This document shows, in pieces, positions 1-5,478 of a stretch of 5,478 nt of DNA. The position numbers were made by a program, and so were the translations under genes. The notes beneath the pieces are model-generated. The model was not told the DNA's origin. It did not search any database and worked only from the letters and a program-made list of their open reading frames with translations. The first letter of the stretch is position 1. Each line of letters begins with the position of its first letter. The stretch comes from CANLBN01 sp047638515 (GTDB taxonomy: Bacteria > Pseudomonadota > Gammaproteobacteria > Pseudomonadales > Cellvibrionaceae). The stretch is from contig JBLIME010000177.1 of NCBI GenBank assembly GCA_047638515.1, positions 1 through 5,478 of the forward strand. The letters run 5' to 3'.

Positions 1-186
1 TTCAAACCACCACTACGGCTGCTAGGGGACGAGCAACGACTCTAACTACCTAGTCAGTCCCAGGATGATATCTTTGAAGGTGAGATAATGGCATCGTTAA
101 TGCTCGCCACCCCAGAAGCCAGAACCACCGTCGCTGACGGTTGTCGTACCACAATTGTTAATGAGCGCTTAGCTGCTGCGGTTTGA
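1..186 (+). pseudogene. Unrecognised reading frame at left edge, possibly a decayed or partial gene
   Basis: One frame runs from the window edge to a TGA at 184-186 and is interrupted only by a TAA at 43-45. The part after the TAA reads like ordinary protein, with acidic and Ala/Leu-rich helical stretches (DDIFEGEIMASLMLATPEA, then TVADGCRTTIVNERLAAAV). An ATG at 88 has a fair ribosome-binding site (AAGG at 77-80, 7 nt upstream) and would give a 32-residue peptide. Three readings are possible: the 3' end of a larger gene broken by the TAA, the last 14 codons of an upstream gene followed by a tiny ORF, or chance. I do not recognise the family and assign no function. The rest of the stretch to 382 holds no gene that I can see, only the two hairpins listed separately. 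Confidence 0.25.
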
Positions 187-260
187 CACTACCTTTTTTC
201 ATAAACATATTGGCACGAACGCTAAGCGCTTATCTGTAATCGCCGCTTGGGCTGTACCTT

Positions 261-288
261 AAAAAAATGCTCTCAGGTATGTTAGAGC
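261..288 (-). terminator. Probable Rho-independent terminator of the tilS-flavoprotein unit
   Basis: Read on the minus strand, the stem GCTCT (288-284) pairs with AGAGC (273-269) around a 10-nt loop, and after a single A there is a run of seven T (267-261). It lies about 95 nt beyond the flavoprotein stop codon, in the direction of that transcript. The stem is only 5 bp, so termination may be partial. Confidence 0.5.
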
Positions 289-365
289 CAAGCCTCGGCA
301 TAGCAATAATTTTTAAAGTGAGGCGACTTAGCGCTGCAACGATTTAACATCCTTTAACCAAATCG

Positions 366-391
366 AAGCCAGCGAGTGGGCTTTATTTTTT
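366..391 (+). terminator. Possible terminator for rightward transcription from the left edge
   Basis: AAGCC (366-370) pairs with GGCTT (379-383) around an 8-nt loop and is followed on the plus strand by TATTTTTT (384-391). The T-run overlaps the last codons of the minus-strand flavoprotein gene, whose Lys-Lys-stop end is itself A-rich on the coding strand, so part of the signal may come from coding. If real, it would stop a rightward transcript from the left-edge frame before it runs antisense into the flavoprotein gene. Confidence 0.3.
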
Positions 392-952
392 CATGAGCGT
401 TCGCGTTAAGGCTTCGCCTAAACCCATTACTTGCTGCTCAATCTGTTCATCATTTAGTGAGTCATCTGCATTAAACATCTTCCCAGCATAAGGCAGTGCT
501 TGCTGACCTGGTAACACAGTGACGCCGATATTACTGAGCATCAACCGTAAAAAAACTAAACCCCGAAGACCACCCAACGCACCTGGTGAAGTTGCCATAA
601 TTACAGCGTGTTTTTCTGCAAATGGCGGAGCTGATTTGATGCCCGGCCCAAAGGGGCGTGTCGCCCAATCAATAGCGTTTTTAAGCAGTGGTGAAAAAGC
701 GCTGTTGTACTCTGGCGAAGCTATTAGCAGACCATCGTGGTCGATAAGCAGCTGTTTAAAGGCTCTAGCTGCTGCGGGCATACCCTCGCTTGCCTCTAAA
801 TCCTCATCAAAAATTGGCATTGGGTAATCGGCTAAATTAATAAGCGTAATATCAGCACCTGCGGCGCTTGCGCCTTCGGCGGCAATCGCCACTAATTTTT
901 GATTGAACGATGATTTTCGTGCGCTACCCGAAAACGCTAAAATCTTTGGCAT
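383..952 (-). CDS. NADPH-dependent FMN reductase family flavoprotein
   Basis: Cytoplasmic flavodoxin-fold oxidoreductase of the NADPH-dependent FMN reductase family (the ChrR/YieF/azoreductase-like group). Members bind FMN and use NAD(P)H to reduce quinones, azo dyes, metal oxyanions or free flavin; the substrate here cannot be told from sequence. Residues 8-17 (GSARKSSFN region) form the FMN phosphate-binding loop after the first beta strand. SPEYNSAFSPLLKNAIDW at 79-96 is the family's most conserved stretch, contacting the isoalloxazine ring and the dimer interface. TSPGALGG at 121-128 is the third flavin-side loop. The length of 189 residues is normal. The ATG start is supported by GGAGAG at 959-964 (minus strand), 6 nt upstream. 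It begins 24 bp after the tilS stop, so it is very likely co-transcribed with tilS, though no functional link is known. No signal peptide or membrane segment is visible. Confidence 0.92.
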   Translation of the reverse strand: MPKILAFSGSARKSSFNQKLVAIAAEGASAAGADITLINLADYPMPIFDEDLEASEGMPAAARAFKQLLIDHDGLLIASPEYNSAFSPLLKNAIDWATRPFGPGIKSAPPFAEKHAVIMATSPGALGGLRGLVFLRLMLSNIGVTVLPGQQALPYAGKMFNADDSLNDEQIEQQVMGLGEALTRTLMKK

Positions 953-976
953 TATTATCTCTCCATTAAATAGTTG

Positions 977-2368
977 TCACAGCGACCAAACCAATAAGTT
1001 TTTAGCCGATAATTGCTGAGCTGCCGCGCCTTTAGATGGACTGCCAGCTAGCTCTTGTTTATTTTCGATATTGACGTGGTTAGCGATCTCTTCACACAAC
1101 CATAAATCAGCCACGGCGACTAGTTGCTCATCGCAGTAGACTAGAGGCACTCTATCACGCAGCCAAGTTTCTAAGTGATGCTCTTGCAATAACTTTTTGA
1201 CGGTTTGTGAATGCTGTCTATCGATAGGCCTACAGCGCTCGCCACCTTGTCGCCATCGAATTGATATGTTTTGAGTCTTAATCATAACGTCATTAAAAAC
1301 GAGTTCACCCGCCTCACCCAGATTAACTTTATGATCTTCACCGACTGTTATCTGTCTAGTGGCTGCGCTAAAGGATGGCAATGATGGCATCAAATAAAAC
1401 CGATTATTGAACAACCTACACTCGCAGGCACCCCAGGCAACTAACGCCGAGCTTAAGTGCACGCCGGCGCCAAAAAACTGTGTCTGTATTTGCAATAACT
1501 GATTGCGGTTAGGTCTCATAAGACCCTTTTGTTGGCACCAATACCTCATTAGGTTAGCAATACGCCCAGCACTTAATAATGCACATCTATGATAATCGAT
1601 ACTATACCCATAGCGCTCAGCACGCTCGTCGAGATCCTGAAAATCAATGGCGGCTAGATCATTTAACAGTTGCTGTGTCTCCTCGAGGCGAGCAGTCGTT
1701 GACTGTAACTGTTTAATGGCATGAGGCCAACGCGATAACAAGGTCGGTATTATCTTATGTCGTAAAAAATTTCGATCGAAATTAAGCGATACATTGCTAT
1801 CATCTTCAACCCACTGTAATTTGTTTTTGTTGGCATAGGCCTCCAACTCATCGCGGCTGACGTTTAATAGAGGACGCCATATCTGACCGGTCCCCAAGGC
1901 GCGCTCGACCGGCATAGCTGATAAACCTAGAACACCGGCACCACGCATTAAGCGCAACAAAAATGTCTCAGCCTGGTCATTGCGATGATGTGCCATCAGC
2001 AAGATATCCTTTGGCTCTATAAAAGCTTCAAATACCTTGTAGCGAGCCTCTCGAGCTGCAGCCTCTAAACCTTTTCCGTTCTTATTGATGTCGACGCGCG
2101 CGCTGCGGTAATCTATCTGTAAGCGCCCACAGACACTCTCACAATGACGCTCCCAGCGATTGGCATCGACAGATAACTGGTGATTGACATGCACAGCGAT
2201 TATTGACGCTGATAACTTAAGTTCACGTTTGGCTTGAGCCATTAAATACAGTAGGACGGTTGAGTCTAACCCACCGCTGTAAGCCACTAGCAGGCGTCCT
2301 TTAATGGGCTGATGACTTAATGCTTGCTGCATGAAAGATTCAAGTGACATAATCATCGGCCTAGACAT
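977..2368 (-). CDS. tilS: tRNA(Ile)-lysidine synthase TilS
   Basis: Essential cytoplasmic enzyme that uses ATP and lysine to convert the wobble C34 of tRNA-Ile(CAU) to lysidine, switching the codon read from AUG to AUA and the charging from Met to Ile. The PP-loop ATP pyrophosphatase motif SGGLDS is at residues 31-36. GLEAAAREARY (100-110) and HHRNDQAETFLLRLMRGAG (127-145) are the other conserved N-type ATPase and tRNA-contact blocks. The middle domain covers roughly 215-330. The C-terminal domain includes RWRQGGERCRP and the VKKLLQEHHLETWLRDRVPL stretch that orients the acceptor stem. The length of 463 residues is slightly above the E. coli form, with a short C-terminal extension rich in Ala, Lys and Ser. 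The start is uncertain: the first ATG (2366-2368) has no Shine-Dalgarno sequence, while the third in-frame ATG (2348-2350, Met7) has AGG 9 nt upstream, giving 457 residues. It is the first gene of the unit with the downstream flavoprotein. Confidence 0.96.
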   Translation of the reverse strand: MSRPMIMSLESFMQQALSHQPIKGRLLVAYSGGLDSTVLLYLMAQAKRELKLSASIIAVHVNHQLSVDANRWERHCESVCGRLQIDYRSARVDINKNGKGLEAAAREARYKVFEAFIEPKDILLMAHHRNDQAETFLLRLMRGAGVLGLSAMPVERALGTGQIWRPLLNVSRDELEAYANKNKLQWVEDDSNVSLNFDRNFLRHKIIPTLLSRWPHAIKQLQSTTARLEETQQLLNDLAAIDFQDLDERAERYGYSIDYHRCALLSAGRIANLMRYWCQQKGLMRPNRNQLLQIQTQFFGAGVHLSSALVAWGACECRLFNNRFYLMPSLPSFSAATRQITVGEDHKVNLGEAGELVFNDVMIKTQNISIRWRQGGERCRPIDRQHSQTVKKLLQEHHLETWLRDRVPLVYCDEQLVAVADLWLCEEIANHVNIENKQELAGSPSKGAAAQQLSAKNLLVWSL

Positions 2369-2439
2369 AAATAATTAGCTTTTTTGTGGCACTGAGCGAT
2401 GTTACTCACCAATAACATTACGGTGAAGGACAGACAGTT

Positions 2440-2479
2440 GACCCCGCGCACTGGCGCCCTTAGGCAATACCCGCGGGTC
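2440..2479. promoter_or_regulatory. GC-rich imperfect hairpin in the tilS/peptidase divergent spacer
   Basis: GACCCCGCG (2440-2448) pairs with CGCGGGTC (2472-2479) as eight base pairs with one bulged C. The right arm alone also contains the perfect 10-bp palindrome ACCCGCGGGT (2469-2478). No T-run follows on either strand, so it does not look like a terminator. Its place between two divergent starts suggests a DNA-binding site or a leader structure for the tilS transcript, but no regulator can be named. A second weak inverted repeat, TCACC/GGTGA, lies at 2406-2426. Confidence 0.3.
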
Positions 2480-2492
2480 CTTTAGTTCGCTT

Positions 2493-2520
2493 TTGGCGCT
2501 GAAAAAAGACAAGATAACAC
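2493..2520 (+). promoter_or_regulatory. Weak candidate promoter for the S9 peptidase gene
   Basis: TTGGCG (2493-2498) and TAACAC (2515-2520) are spaced 16 bp apart and resemble sigma-70 -35 and -10 boxes, the -10 poorly. This would start the transcript about 38 nt before the ATG at 2565. It is the best match I found in the spacer, but it is marginal. Confidence 0.22.
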
Positions 2521-2564
2521 TCCTCAAAAAGACACTTTAAATTGATGAAGATTAAACAATCTAT

Positions 2565-4697
2565 ATGACGACAAAGCAAGCACTACCCTATGGAGCCTGG
2601 CCTTCAACAATAACCAGCCAAACACTGACCCAGGGCTTGAGCCAACTCAACGAACCCAAGCTCGTCGACGGCAGCTGCTATTGGCTAGAGTCTAACCCCG
2701 AAAACAAGGGCCGCACAATTATCATGTGCAAAGATCAGTCGGGGAATATTATTGCCGTTACCCCAACAACGATGAACGTGCGCACGCGCATTCATGAGTA
2801 TGGTGGTGGCAGCTACTGCATTCATAATAAGTACGCCTACTTCACCAACGATAGTGATCAGCGTGTTTACCGATGCGGGTTACCTAAGACCTTAGCTAAC
2901 CCGGATAAAACCGCTGGCAACAGCTTGAAAGATCTTGGCAGTGAATATAATCGAACAGAACAACCAGAAGCACTGAGCCCTGAAGGGGCTTATCGTTACG
3001 CTGACTTTTGTATTGATGAACAGCGCCAACAACTCATTTGTGTTTGTGAAATACATAAAGAAACTAGCCAAGAACCTGAAAACTGTATCGTTGCGCTGCA
3101 ATTAGACGGCTCATCAACGTCCGCTTTCAAGGTGCTCATCTCCGGCAACGATTTTTACTCAAACCCTCGCATTGCTCCCGGTGGTGACTACATTAGTTGG
3201 CTCACCTGGTGCCATCCCAATATGCCGTGGGATGCAAGCGAGTGCTGGCTCGCGCAAATAAGTGCCGAAGGCTTAATAGATAAGCGGGTCAAGGTCGCCG
3301 GCGGAGAGGTTGATATTGGCATTGAAACTCTAGAGGATGAAAGCACTACTGGAGAATCAATCTTTCAACCCCAATGGTCCCCCGGGGGTGAATTGTTCTT
3401 TGTCTCCGACCGCAGCAACTGGTGGAATTTAGAGCGCTATAATCCAAGCTCAAACTTGCGTGAAAAAATTCATACCATGGAGGCAGAATTTGCCACACCA
3501 CAATGGGTTTTTGGTCTGTCGACGTATAGTTTTCTTGATAGCGCTAATTTGTTTTGTTGCTATACACAAGAGGGCCGCTGGTATGCTGCCATCATTAACT
3601 TATTAACTTATCACCTTGAAACACTCGATCTACCCTATAGCTCTATGCGCTCAGTCAATGCCGATGGTGCAGGCGCATCGGCCATTTTTATAGCGAGCGA
3701 TTTCGACCAGCTCGATAGTATTGTGCGATGGCATGACCATCAATTACAGACTATAAGAACAAGTGGCGAATTGGCAATAGCGGCCTCAGAGTTTAGCCGA
3801 CCCTTAGCGACAAGCTTTTGCAATGACAAAACACAAGAAGTGCATGGCTTTTACTACGCCCCCCATAACAGTCAATACACTGCGCCCCCAGCCTCAAAGC
3901 CACCGCTACTCGTTATGTGCCATGGCGGGCCGACAGGCTCCACCAACAGTGCACTCAACCTGAAAATACAGTACTGGACGAGTCGCGGCTTTGCTGTTTT
4001 TGACATTAACTATAGCGGTAGCACTGGCTATGGCCGCCGCTATAGAGATCGCCTAAAAGCGCAATGGGGCCTCGTTGATGTCGAGGATATTTGTGCAGGG
4101 GCGGCTTTTATAAGCGCACAGGGTCTAGCTGATCCAGAAAAACTGGCCGTACGCGGTAGTAGCGCCGGAGGATATTCGGTACTTGCCGCACTGACCTTTA
4201 AAAATACTTTTAAAGCGGGTGCTAGCCTTTATGGCATTGGCGACCTTAGTTTGCTCGCTAGCGACACTCATAAATTTGAATCGCGCTATCTCGATCAACT
4301 TATTGGCCCCTATCCCGAGACAAAAGCTCTCTATGCCGAGCGCTCGCCGATTAACTCTGTCGAGCAACTTAATTGCCCCGTTATTTTTTTACAGGGCTTA
4401 GAGGACAAGGTAGTGCCCCCTAACCAGGCCGAGACGATGGTGATCTCACTCTACGAGCAAGGCATCCCAGTGGCCTATGTCACCTTCAAAAACGAGGGAC
4501 ATGGATTTCGACAAGCAGATAACATTCAGTGCGCGATCGATAGCGAATATGCTTTTTATGCCGACGTTTTTAAACTCGACGTCTCCAACAGTCAACTCAC
4601 CACACCTTTACTGACGGTGCCTTTTGTAGATGCAGAAATGATCAAAAGTATCAAGGCAAACCCGTATCGGTCAAGCCACAACAGGGATAACAACTAA
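2565..4697 (+). CDS. S9 family serine peptidase (prolyl oligopeptidase / acylaminoacyl-peptidase type)
   Basis: Cytoplasmic serine peptidase or esterase of the prolyl oligopeptidase clan that trims short peptides; the exact specificity (dipeptidyl, acylaminoacyl, prolyl) cannot be read from sequence. Residues about 1-420 form the beta-propeller gate: the N-terminus has the subfamily signature PYGAWPS (8-14), VRTRIHEYGGGSY follows at 72-84, and PQWSPGG (269-275) with FVSDRSNWWNL is a typical PD40-like blade. Residues about 425-665 form the alpha/beta hydrolase domain. The oxyanion region is CHGGPT (452-457), the nucleophile is Ser533 in GSSAGG (531-536), the acid is Asp614 in GLEDKVVPP, and the base is His646 in EGHGF, so the triad is complete. 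The length of 710 residues is slightly long because of a tail after about 670. No signal peptide is seen. The start is fixed by an in-frame TAA at 2553-2555, but no clear Shine-Dalgarno sequence precedes it (GAAG at 2547-2550 is 14 nt away). A greB remnant overlaps its stop codon. Confidence 0.94.
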   Translation: MTTKQALPYGAWPSTITSQTLTQGLSQLNEPKLVDGSCYWLESNPENKGRTIIMCKDQSGNIIAVTPTTMNVRTRIHEYGGGSYCIHNKYAYFTNDSDQRVYRCGLPKTLANPDKTAGNSLKDLGSEYNRTEQPEALSPEGAYRYADFCIDEQRQQLICVCEIHKETSQEPENCIVALQLDGSSTSAFKVLISGNDFYSNPRIAPGGDYISWLTWCHPNMPWDASECWLAQISAEGLIDKRVKVAGGEVDIGIETLEDESTTGESIFQPQWSPGGELFFVSDRSNWWNLERYNPSSNLREKIHTMEAEFATPQWVFGLSTYSFLDSANLFCCYTQEGRWYAAIINLLTYHLETLDLPYSSMRSVNADGAGASAIFIASDFDQLDSIVRWHDHQLQTIRTSGELAIAASEFSRPLATSFCNDKTQEVHGFYYAPHNSQYTAPPASKPPLLVMCHGGPTGSTNSALNLKIQYWTSRGFAVFDINYSGSTGYGRRYRDRLKAQWGLVDVEDICAGAAFISAQGLADPEKLAVRGSSAGGYSVLAALTFKNTFKAGASLYGIGDLSLLASDTHKFESRYLDQLIGPYPETKALYAERSPINSVEQLNCPVIFLQGLEDKVVPPNQAETMVISLYEQGIPVAYVTFKNEGHGFRQADNIQCAIDSEYAFYADVFKLDVSNSQLTTPLLTVPFVDAEMIKSIKANPYRSSHNRDNN

Positions 4698-4834
4698 TAG
4701 GGCGCTGGCGACCGCTCCGTGAAAAAAGCTCACCTTATCTGAACGAGGCCGGCGCCCAAACGTTGACTGAAGAACTTAAAGAGCTGTAGAAGATAGAGCG
4801 CCCACAGGTGACGAACGATGTGCACGACGCCCGC
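4697..4834 (+). pseudogene. greB: Truncated remnant of a second greB ('MGRWRP' type)
   Basis: One plus-strand frame beginning ATA at 4697 reads I-GRWRPLREKSSPYLNEAG, then AQTLTEELKEL, stop, KIERPQVTNDVHDAR. This follows, residue for residue, the N-terminus of the GreB subfamily that starts M(G/S)RWRPP.EKSSPYITPEG...EL..LW..ERP.VT..V..AA in Pseudomonas/Xanthomonas-type bacteria. Two single-base lesions are visible: the start is ATA where ATG is expected, and a TAG at 4787-4789 stands exactly where the family has Trp (TGG). After 4834 the frame no longer resembles GreB, so the GDRSEN tip, the rest of the coiled coil and the whole C-terminal domain are gone. The ancestral ATG would have overlapped the peptidase TAA by one base (TAATG), implying a translationally coupled operon. 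The subfamily match is from memory of the family, not from a search. Confidence 0.82.
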
Positions 4835-4875
4835 TTTCATACTATTGCTTGTAAGACTATTGATTTTGTTCAGAT

Positions 4876-4900
4876 AAAAAGTAGTATCTATACTATTTTT
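4876..4900. terminator. Likely bidirectional terminator between the convergent peptidase and greB genes
   Basis: AAAAA (4876-4880) leads into AGTAGTAT (4880-4887), which pairs with ATACTATT (4890-4897) with one G-T wobble, and TTTTT follows at 4896-4900. Because both flanks are A/T runs, the hairpin has a U-run when transcribed from either side. The stem is AT-rich and the loop very short, so one or two inner pairs probably open. It overlaps the greB stop codon (4893-4895). Confidence 0.42.
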
Positions 4901-5366
4901 CATAAATGATTGAGTTGATGCACCACCGTACTGTCGCCAGCTCAGTCTTAACCTCTACCTCATCGCCGACTTCTTTCTTCAGTAACGCTCGAGCCATCGG
5001 CGAATCAATAGATATGTAGTCTTTTCGGTTGAAAATCTCATCATACCCAACAATTTTAAACGTAAGGATATTACCGTCCTCATTTTCGATCTCTACCCAT
5101 GCACCGAAAAAAACTTTGCCTTCTTGCTCGGCACGGTACTCAATAATTTTTAAGTTTTCTAGACATTTTCTCAGGTACCGAATTCTACGATCTATCTCAC
5201 GAAGCCGCTTTTTATTGTATTGGTAATCTGCGTTCTCGCTTCGATCACCAAGACTAGCAGCCCAAGAAACGATCTTAGTCACCGCTGGGCGCTCTACTAG
5301 CCAAAGCTGATCAAGCTCTAGCTTCAATTCTTCATAGCCCTGGACTGTTATTAATGGTGTTCTCAC
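4893..5366 (-). CDS. greB: Transcription elongation factor GreB
   Basis: GreB enters the secondary channel of backtracked RNA polymerase and stimulates cleavage of the extruded RNA 3' end, rescuing arrested complexes. Residues 1 to about 75 form the antiparallel coiled coil. Its tip, LGDRSENADYQYNKKRLREID (39-59), keeps Asp41 and Glu44, the acidic pair that positions the catalytic metal. Residues about 80-157 form the FKBP-like C-terminal domain, with GKVFFGAWVEIE, IVGYDEIF and KDYISIDSPMARALLKKEVGD all intact. The length of 157 residues and the whole pattern follow the E. coli GreB type, not the MGRWRP type of the neighbouring remnant. The start is GTG at 5364-5366, with AGGG 5 nt upstream; starting here gives the family's MRTPLIT N-terminus. 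GC is lower than in the peptidase gene (185 of 420 bases at 4921-5340, 44%, against 50%), a mild hint of separate origin. It has its own candidate promoter. Confidence 0.97.
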   Translation of the reverse strand: MRTPLITVQGYEELKLELDQLWLVERPAVTKIVSWAASLGDRSENADYQYNKKRLREIDRRIRYLRKCLENLKIIEYRAEQEGKVFFGAWVEIENEDGNILTFKIVGYDEIFNRKDYISIDSPMARALLKKEVGDEVEVKTELATVRWCINSIIYEK

Positions 5367-5412
5367 CTTTACCCTGACCTTAAATTGAAGTGAAATATGA
5401 ATGCTTTCACGA

Positions 5413-5427
5413 TAGGTATTTTACCTA
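5413..5427. repeat. Perfect inverted repeat at the predicted greB transcription start
   Basis: TAGGTA (5413-5418), TTT, TACCTA (5422-5427) is a perfect 6-bp inverted repeat with a 3-bp spacer. It sits just downstream of the candidate -10 box, where an operator for a dimeric repressor would act; as RNA it would be a short, weak hairpin at the 5' end. No known regulator site is recognised. Confidence 0.35.
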
Positions 5428-5432
5428 GTAGA

Positions 5433-5461
5433 AATAGATTGCCAGTACTTTTTATAGTCAA
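5433..5461 (-). promoter_or_regulatory. Candidate sigma-70 promoter of greB
   Basis: On the minus strand TTGACT (5461-5456) and TCTATT (5438-5433) are separated by 17 bp. The -35 matches consensus at five of six positions and the -10 at four of six. The predicted start point near 5426 leaves a leader of about 60 nt before the greB GTG. Confidence 0.4.
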
Positions 5462-5478
5462 ACGTCTATCCATGATAA

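Noticed and set aside
519..827. 102-codon open frame on the plus strand
   Set aside because: It lies wholly antisense within the flavoprotein gene, has no recognisable domain, and its composition is that of a reverse-frame shadow.
4125..4401. Overlapping open frames on both strands within the peptidase hydrolase domain
   Set aside because: They sit across the catalytic Ser region, which is unmistakably coded in the main frame, and neither alternative frame has family features.
4787..4789. In-frame TAG read as a recoded amino acid (pyrrolysine or suppression) in a functional short GreB-like protein
   Set aside because: The start codon is also lost and the frame ends without the catalytic tip or C-terminal domain. 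A TGG-to-TAG change in a dead gene explains it with no special machinery.
5029..5226. 65-codon plus-strand frame inside greB
   Set aside because: It is antisense to the conserved GreB coiled coil and C-terminal domain; no independent coding evidence.
4697..5478. Inverted duplication of greB within the window (remnant as a copy of the intact gene)
   Set aside because: The remnant belongs to a different subfamily, with the GRWRP..EKSSPY N-terminal extension that the intact protein lacks, so it is not a recent duplicate.
1..5478. CRISPR array, insertion sequence, tRNA or toxin-antitoxin/defence module
   Set aside because: No regularly spaced repeats, transposase motifs, terminal repeats, cloverleaf sequence or small paired genes were found on either strand.

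Overview
The window reads as chromosomal housekeeping DNA from a gammaproteobacterium. The TilS and S9 peptidase types, and a GreB very close to the enterobacterial/Vibrio form, point there; a marine lineage of the Cellvibrionales kind is a guess. Base composition is about 50% GC in the peptidase gene (211 of 420 bases hand-counted at 4081-4500).

Layout from left to right. Positions 1-382 hold no confident gene: there is a short plus-strand reading frame that may be the end of a decayed or partial gene, then two terminator-like hairpins, one facing each way. Positions 383-2368 on the minus strand are a two-gene unit, tilS (tRNA-Ile lysidine synthase) followed after 24 bp by an NADPH-dependent FMN reductase-family flavoprotein. 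A 196-bp divergent spacer containing a GC-rich hairpin separates it from a 710-residue S9 (prolyl oligopeptidase family) serine peptidase at 2565-4697 on the plus strand. Convergent to that is an intact greB (4893-5366, minus), which encodes the transcript-cleavage factor for stalled RNA polymerase.

The most informative signal is in the spacer between the peptidase and greB. Positions 4697-4834 on the plus strand translate as the N-terminal quarter of a second GreB, of the 'MGRWRP' type known from Pseudomonas/Xanthomonas-like bacteria. Its start codon has become ATA, the conserved Trp codon has become TAG, and the frame breaks off before the catalytic tip. The remnant overlaps the peptidase stop codon by one base, as a TAATG-coupled operon partner would. 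The simplest history is that an ancestral peptidase-greB operon lost its greB while an enterobacterial-type greB now sits immediately beside it in opposite orientation, with its own promoter.

The genes do not form one pathway. tRNA decoding (TilS), redox chemistry (flavoprotein), peptide turnover (S9 peptidase) and transcription elongation (GreB) are neighbours in two or three separate transcription units. I found no mobile element, CRISPR array, RNA gene or defence system, and no convincing new multi-gene system.
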